From Planctomycetota bacterium (GTDB lineage: Bacteria; Planctomycetota; Phycisphaerae; Sedimentisphaerales; Anaerobacaceae), in the NCBI GenBank assembly GCA_022566315.1, contig JADFJC010000018.1, forward strand, positions 1 through 40,011: a stretch of 40,011 bases of DNA, read 5' to 3'. The position numbers and the translations under genes are program-made. Positions 36,601 to 40,011 of this stretch are shown piece after piece. How positions within the stretch are numbered: position 1 is the stretch's first letter; every line of letters starts with the position of its first letter. The notes under the pieces are model-generated. The model saw only the letters and a list, made by a program, of their open reading frames with translations, was not told where the DNA came from and did not search any database.

Positions 36601-36799
36601 GACCGCCTTTGGATTGCTGCCGCTAATTATAACTACCGGCACCGGCTCAGAAGTGCAAAGGCCGCTGGCAATTGTAGTAGTGGGTGGACTCGTCTCCTCC
36701 ACGTTGCTTACCCTAATCGTCATACCAACTCTTTATGAATGGGTTACCGCAAAGACAGAAAGGTTAGAGACATATAAACCAAACACCACAATGGTCTAA
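33683..36799 (+). CDS. Heavy-metal efflux RND pump (CusA/CzcA family)
   Basis: Inner-membrane proton-driven metal exporter, 1038 residues with 12 membrane segments and two large periplasmic loops. The TM4 motif GGIAIALGMIVDATIIMVE (Asp about 406, proton relay) matches the CusA type (GGIAIAIG) rather than the DFG of CzcA. By eye alignment with CusA, the binding-site methionine M573 has a counterpart (Met 569), but M623 aligns with Tyr 616 and M672 with Ala 666, while HVHH lies at 610-613. Metal choice may therefore differ from Cu(I)/Ag(I). It follows the adaptor by 25 bases. Confidence 0.93.
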   Translation: MITRLIQFSLKHKLLIVLGFVGVCLAGVFSLSQLSIDAFPDISPNLVQVFAELEGMAAEEVEQFVTRPVEVAMRGIAGVSKIRSISSLGLSTINIYFEDDVDIHLARYLVLERLKEAEEGIPKGLNMPHGLEMGPIASGMGKILAYYIEADDYSTTELRTFQDWIIKRDIQTVSGIAKVISQGGHVRQYQIKVYPGRLLEYDLTLDDVIEAVRKNNLNLGAGIIEKGSEELIVRSLGLINSINDIENIVICSRKSSPVYVKDIAAVEFGNAFRRGVASLDGQKEVVIGSVYKLHGANSLEVISRLKERITQINKTLPEGVKIIPFYDQSALVKNSINTVKGALALGLILVCLVSFTFLGNLRNALIVVCSLPFSTLFAFILMYRNDIPGDLISFGGIAIALGMIVDATIIMVEKIQSAFGDKTDTSSVTEIILSAAREVGQPIFFAASIIIIVFIPIFTLGEIEGKMFRPLAFAVSTTMVGSLIYALIVSPVFYRLLHKENAKDKKAKAVHPAVLRYYKSILLYFLHRRSLVTCAIIILIVAGGLIFTQLGREFVPTLQEGTIQVLTYMNPNISLKEINATTKEIAKDISSFPQVKQVVVDIGYGEVGPHVHHTNYADITVTLKPKKQWKTVKTYEQLIARIDSRIGSYPGVTISFSQPIKHQIDALVGGAGTAVVAKLFGHDIAILQAKAVEIQEVLSQIKGVADLRIEQVAGQTQLQIDMNRKQIARHGLSNYQIQHTIRSAIAGEEVGKVFEGEKNFGITVRFAEAYRKNIASIKNLLIKTPDGYNVPLEDLAHIKTVTGLRQISREDTRRYISVQCNVRGIDVGSFIQEAQKKVSESISLPAGYRLAWGGQFELQQAANKRLAVVIPITLSLVLVMLYSLFNSFKNVLLIMLNIPLALVGGIFALALFRENVSIPSSIGFIALFGIALTNGLILISRFEYLKREGLSLREAIITGSLSRLRPVLMTTITTAFGLLPLIITTGTGSEVQRPLAIVVVGGLVSSTLLTLIVIPTLYEWVTAKTERLETYKPNTTMV

Positions 36800-36824
36800 A
36801 CCAGAGAGTTATCAGGATAGGCTC

Positions 36825-37682
36825 TTAGTATTCTTTTAAAATCCTCATCCAATCCGGCCAGTCACCAGGTTGGACCCCGCCTGCCATTGTCCAGAAGCCG
36901 CTTGTGTTGTACTGCCGATGCCATTTGAGTGTCCACAACTCCTTAATTCCTACCTTTCTAACAGACCAATCCAAAAACAAGTGATTTACAAACCCGTTGT
37001 GCCGGTTGATGGCGAAATGCTTCATTTCATGACCGGCGCCTGACCACTGACCATTATATGCAGGAGGAGCGATCCGGTTGGATTGAGGGTTGCCGTTCAT
37101 ATAGAAGGGCCCACCTCCCCTCCACATAGTATCGGCAAAAACGGGTACATTGTTTCCGCCTTTGGCATCCATCGTCTTCCAGTTCCATTTAACCGGACGG
37201 CTCTGAATGACTGTCTGTCCCGACCGTGAATTAAAAGTCCAATTATTTGCACCATAGCTGCCTTCTTCCTGACGGTCGCCTGCTCCACCTGTCCCCATGA
37301 TGTAGGTCCTGTCCCAACTGCCGTAGTTAGGCATATTAGGCAGTCGTTTCTTGGCCGTCGGGCATATGAGAATACCCGACCTTGTCCGGTACAAATGCCG
37401 CAGCGCCACTATCCAATTTCCGCGCGGCCACCCGACATTCCTCTGTTCCTCACAGAAATAGCCATCGTTATCCTGGCAATACATCGACCAGACCTGGCTC
37501 CATTGGTGCAGGTTCATCTGGCACGCCGCTGATCTTGCCTGTTTCTTTGCCCGGTTTAGTGCCGGCATCAATATCGCCATCAATAGCGCAATAATGGCAA
37601 TTACAACCAATAGCTCTATTAACGTGAACCCTACTCTGCGAAGTACATTGCTACGTAGCACAAGCCCTCTTGATTTGTCCAT
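36825..37682 (-). CDS. Type II secretion-type pseudopilin, planctomycete large-tail type
   Basis: A 285-residue protein with a prepilin leader: short basic N-terminus, then [20 protein letters not shown], where cleavage after Gly and methylation of Phe are expected. The large C-terminal part, rich in Trp, Gly and Asn, ends [20 protein letters not shown]..., the H-x-DG-like region of the abundant pseudopilins of Planctomycetes. GGTGG before ATG 37682 favours it over ATG 37709. It probably forms surface or secretion fibres. Planctomycete genomes hold many stand-alone copies. It converges with the RND pump gene, 25 bases apart. Confidence 0.88.
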   Translation of the reverse strand: MDKSRGLVLRSNVLRRVGFTLIELLVVIAIIALLMAILMPALNRAKKQARSAACQMNLHQWSQVWSMYCQDNDGYFCEEQRNVGWPRGNWIVALRHLYRTRSGILICPTAKKRLPNMPNYGSWDRTYIMGTGGAGDRQEEGSYGANNWTFNSRSGQTVIQSRPVKWNWKTMDAKGGNNVPVFADTMWRGGGPFYMNGNPQSNRIAPPAYNGQWSGAGHEMKHFAINRHNGFVNHLFLDWSVRKVGIKELWTLKWHRQYNTSGFWTMAGGVQPGDWPDWMRILKEY

Positions 37683-37755
37683 ATAACCACCTACCAGTTC
37701 TATCGACATTTCGTTACAAATTCATAAGATGCGCAAAGTAAACCTTCTGTTTCAT

Positions 37756-37784
37756 ATTATACCTTAAATCGCTTTTTCCTGCAA
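37756..37784 (-). promoter_or_regulatory. Promoter of the pseudopilin gene
   Basis: On the minus strand TTGCAG (37779-37784), a 17-base spacer and a perfect TATAAT (37756-37761) predict a start near 37749 and a leader of about 67 bases. The -35 box lies in the tail of the repeat-rich ORF next to it. Confidence 0.58.
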
Positions 37785-38297
37785 TGCTAAAAGCCGAAAA
37801 AATATTAGCCGAATTATTCCAGATTGGCCTTTCTTGCTCGCCACTCTTTTCAGAAAAGCTCCCCAAAATGTCATTGCGTTTGAAATTGGGTTTGTTTTGG
37901 GTTTGTTTTTTTGGACTGCAAAAGCGTTGTTTTTTCTGTAATCCTTTGTTATAAGTGAGTTTACATTCATTTTGGCTTTTCCGGAAATTGGGTTTGAATT
38001 GGGTTTGTTTTTCCGGAGCCCCCGGCGGCGTTTATTTTCATATACCTCTGTGTAATAGATGTTTACGTCCATTTTGGCTCTTTTTAAATTGGGTTTGATT
38101 GGGTTTGAATTGGGTTTGTTTTTTCGGACCGCCAGCAGGATAAAAATTTCATAATCCGTTGTATATACTGAGTTTGCAATCCGCCTACGGCGGACAAGAT
38201 TGGGTTTGTTTTGCATAAAAAGCTTATAATTTCGTACGTAATATTTCGTAGATTGTATCTCATTCTCGTGAAGCGTGTTTCGTGGTACATTGTTCAT
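37764..38297 (-). CDS. Repeat-encoded ORF, KNKPNSNPI type (doubtful protein)
   Basis: An open frame of 177 codons whose product is built from units bounded by (K)NKPN-SNPI, such as RKNKPNSNPI, LRKNKPNSNPIS and QKNKPKTNPIS, with K-A-K-M-x-V-N and T-x-x-Y between. There is no ribosome site, signal peptide or known domain. Similar predicted proteins are common in Phycisphaerae genomes, as I recall, and I think they are translations of a DNA repeat rather than real proteins. The frame has stayed open over all units, which leaves the question open. Confidence 0.3.
   Translation of the reverse strand: MNNVPRNTLHENEIQSTKYYVRNYKLFMQNKPNLVRRRRIANSVYTTDYEIFILLAVRKNKPNSNPIKPNLKRAKMDVNIYYTEVYENKRRRGLRKNKPNSNPISGKAKMNVNSLITKDYRKNNAFAVQKNKPKTNPISNAMTFWGAFLKRVASKKGQSGIIRLIFFRLLALQEKAI
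37884..38212. repeat. Imperfect array of roughly 0.1-kb units with AATTGGGTTTG borders
   Basis: On the plus strand AATTGGGTTTG or a close variant followed by TTTT recurs near 37886, 37999, 38109 and 38202, so units are about 113, 110 and 93 bases. Between borders, GTTTACATTCATTTTGGC (near 37960) and GTTTACGTCCATTTTGGC (near 38061) are clear copies. Doubled borders occur in some units. Confidence 0.75.
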
Positions 38298-38382
38298 AGT
38301 TCAAGGTTCATAGTTCAAGGTTCATAGTTCAAGGTTCATGGTTCATGGTTCAAGGTTCATGGTTCAAGGTTCAAGGTTCATT
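38292..38382. repeat. Thirteen tandem 7-bp units, GTTCAWR-like
   Basis: GTTCATA, GTTCAAG and GTTCATG units run without a break for 91 bases, first alternating ATA/AAG and then mixed. It is a minisatellite-like tract likely to vary in copy number. It starts close to the ATG end of the repeat-encoded ORF. Confidence 0.9.
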
Positions 38383-39101
38383 CCCCTAAGGGGTTTCCGC
38401 TTCGCTTCAAGGTTAATTGTCTGGGCCTTCTGGGCTGGCTGGGCCTTATAGGCACGTAAATAACTGGCTGCTTTTTGCCGGAGGCGAAAAAAGTAGCGCC
38501 TCTATAATTAGAGCTACCTGCACATTTGATACGAAAAAAGTCCTCGATTCTTGATTCGTGATTCTCGTAACTCGATGCCGGCAAGGCAGTTAAAGAATTT
38601 TTGAAAAATTTAATTTTTGCTCGAAGGTATCATCGCTTTTGGTCGAAAACTACGGAAAATTTTACCTATCTTAACGCCACGGATCCATTCGACTACTTCG
38701 ACGAAGCTCAGTATAAATTCGCTCAGGACAAGTTTCACGGATACCTATTACCTAAGGCACAGGGGCATAAATTACACGGATTTAAATGTTCAAAACCTTG
38801 TCTGGCTTGACAGATAATGCTTTTTGGCGTGCCCAGCACCAAATTACGGCAGCAGCCTAATTGGTGCGGGACGATTCGTGCGGTTCTCCGCTATATCTTT
38901 CGCCCCCCACAGGGAAAGGGGCAAGCTGCTGGCGGTTTATGTTAGCCTGCTGGCTAGCATTTGCGTATTATGCCATAATATCAAACAAAAGTCGAAAGGA
39001 AATCCCCGACAGAAAAGCAAGTAAGCTAACATCGAGGATAAACTCCAGGAAAAAAAATATTTTTTTGGTGGAGAATTTTTAAAAATTTGTATACTAAACT
39101 A
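38383..39101. other. Non-coding region with decayed repeats
   Basis: No credible gene. I see a hairpin GAGGCG/CGCCTC near 38481-38502, a degenerate TTCGACTACTTCGACGAAGCTCAG copy of the dispersed repeat near 38688-38711, ACACGGATTTAAATG at 38774-38788, and the inverted repeat listed separately. The last 100 bases are very AT-rich. Confidence 0.5.
38836..38867. repeat. Short inverted repeat GCACCAAATT / AATTGGTGC
   Basis: The arms 38836-38845 and 38859-38867 pair with one bulged A around a 13-base loop. Its role is unknown. Confidence 0.5.
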
Positions 39102-39131
39102 TTGTATTAATTCTTCAGAATGATTTATAAT
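39102..39131 (+). promoter_or_regulatory. Promoter of the GNAT-ASCH gene
   Basis: TTGTAT (39102-39107), an 18-base spacer and a perfect TATAAT (39126-39131) predict a start near 39138, 33 bases before the ATG. Confidence 0.5.
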
Positions 39132-39170
39132 AATTACGCTAATCAAGTCTGTAATGTCAGGGAAGATGCA

Positions 39171-40011
39171 ATGATAAACAGTTGCAAGAATAGTGGATTA
39201 CTGATCCGCGCAGCTCAAGCGGAAGATTACCCGGAGATACGAGATTTTCTTCTTGAAAGCAGCTTTATCTATCCAGGTATAGAATTATGGTGGGATAACC
39301 GTGTTCGCCCAACTTTAGAGCAAGGCAGACGGGTTGTTCTCGTCGTTGATGCAGGAGATTCGCTTGAAGGACTTTTCATCGGTAAGCCAGGCAATTTAGC
39401 CAAGCTGTGTACTTTGCGGTTGCGGGAGTTCGTTCGCAATCAGGGCATCGGAAGGGTCTTGGTAACCGATGGTATTAGTCGTCTGTTAGATCGTGATACC
39501 ATCAGATTCCATGTTACTGTAAGTGAGGCAGCCGAAGAAGGCTGTACGCCCTTCTTTGAGTCCATTGGTTTTCGCCGGATAGCAATCGAACCAAATCGCT
39601 ATAAAAGCGGGTTGGATGAGTTTGTTTACTCATGCCCAAGAAATGAAATAGTCGAAATTATCAATAACGAACTTTCACAAGGGATCGAACGGACACTATA
39701 CGGTGTTATCCCTATACAAATGCCCAACGAACAGACTTTGCTGATGTCACTGAGACCGGAATTTGCGGAACTCATACTTCAGGGTCGGAAGACGGTTGAA
39801 CTTCGACGCAAATTTTCCAAAAAATATGAGGGCGCAACGATTGTATTCTACATTACGCGCCCTGTGCAGCAGTTCATGTTCACCGCTACGATTACCCAAA
39901 GTAGATCACAGTCAGAAGAAACGCCTTTGGAATATGTCTCAACAAAAATGTGGTATTTCACAGGTGGCATTCGATCATTACTTCTCCGGCATAGATTACG
40001 GCTATGCAATC
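39171..40011 (+). CDS. GNAT acetyltransferase-ASCH fusion with apparent frameshift (3' end off window)
   Basis: ATG 39171 has a GGGAAG site. Residues about 8-150 are a GNAT fold (LLIRAAQAEDYPEIRDFL; acetyl-CoA loop RNQGIG; PFFESIGFRRI). Residues about 193 onward begin an ASCH domain (LLMSLRPEFAELILQGRKTVELRRKF). The frame stays open to the edge, but after ATIT (near 39896) the expected ASCH continuation KVDHSQKKRLWNMS... GISQVAFDHYFSGIDYGYAI is found in the next frame. One extra C in the CCC at 39895-39897 would explain it. It may be a sequencing error or true damage. Role unknown; ASCH domains bind RNA or nucleosides, and GNAT domains acetylate small molecules or proteins. Confidence 0.72.
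   Translation, partial: MINSCKNSGLLIRAAQAEDYPEIRDFLLESSFIYPGIELWWDNRVRPTLEQGRRVVLVVDAGDSLEGLFIGKPGNLAKLCTLRLREFVRNQGIGRVLVTDGISRLLDRDTIRFHVTVSEAAEEGCTPFFESIGFRRIAIEPNRYKSGLDEFVYSCPRNEIVEIINNELSQGIERTLYGVIPIQMPNEQTLLMSLRPEFAELILQGRKTVELRRKFSKKYEGATIVFYITRPVQQFMFTATITQSRSQSEETPLEYVSTKMWYFTGGIRSLLLRHRLRLCN

Noticed and set aside
37884-38382. CRISPR array
   Set aside because: Units of about 0.1 kb are similar along their length with no unique spacers, the heptamers have no spacers at all, and no cas gene is present.
38460-38540. Riboswitch-like stem GAGGCG/CGCCTC
   Set aside because: It does not fit c-di-GMP, cobalamin or other classes I know, and no gene follows closely; probably part of decayed repeat DNA.

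Overview
The window looks like a chromosome piece from an anaerobic planctomycete of the Phycisphaerae (Sedimentisphaerales-like), probably a metagenome-derived genome. This placement is inference from protein habits I recognise. They are a secreted protein with a DUF7901-like N-terminus (1-1101), a dockerin-like plus LamG tail on a quinoprotein dehydrogenase (18382-20415), a large-tailed H-X-DG-type pseudopilin (36825-37682), an ECF sigma / anti-sigma-like pair starting MRPTENIEKLIKNI (25246-27284), and KNKPNSNPI repeat DNA (37764-38297). Genes use UGA as a normal stop, so the code is standard.

Left part (1-8022): a cysteine-heptad secreted protein runs off the left edge. It is followed on the plus strand by an ABC exporter pair overlapping by 17 bp, a cytosolic-looking M48 peptidase, and a sugar-catabolism cluster (Gfo/Idh/MocA oxidoreductase, xylose-isomerase-like TIM barrel, NupG-like MFS permease). 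Palindromic repeat DNA sits in the gaps.

Middle left (8053-17972, minus strand): a SurA-like PpiC chaperone, a DUF2334 deacetylase broken by one in-frame UGA, hisG, an endonuclease III-like protein that has lost its lyase lysine, and the translation/transcription block nusA-infB-rbfA. nusA has a 21-bp tandem repeat at its 3' end. It is preceded by a structured leader with an intrinsic terminator, where rimP would usually lie.

Middle right (18315-27987): the quinoprotein dehydrogenase, a membrane-anchored protein of unknown role, pyrF, an AT-rich coiled-coil protein with a PD-(D/E)XK-like (RmuC-like) core that looks transferred, murD, the sigma / anti-sigma pair with its terminator, and a PilZ protein.

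Right part (28066-40011): repeat mosaic, a small lysine-rich ORF, an XRE-S24 self-cleaving repressor with dyads at its own start, and a heavy-metal efflux set (small Cys/His protein, CusC-, CusB- and CusA-like). Then come a pseudopilin, roughly 0.1-kb repeats, a 13-copy heptamer tract, about 0.8 kb of non-coding DNA, and a GNAT-ASCH fusion with an apparent frameshift at the right edge.

No rRNA, tRNA, CRISPR array or complete insertion sequence was seen. No complete new system stands out. The best leads are the Cys-heptad protein, the atypical metal-efflux adaptor and pump, the nusA leader, the lysine-less HhH protein and the KNKPNSNPI repeat family.
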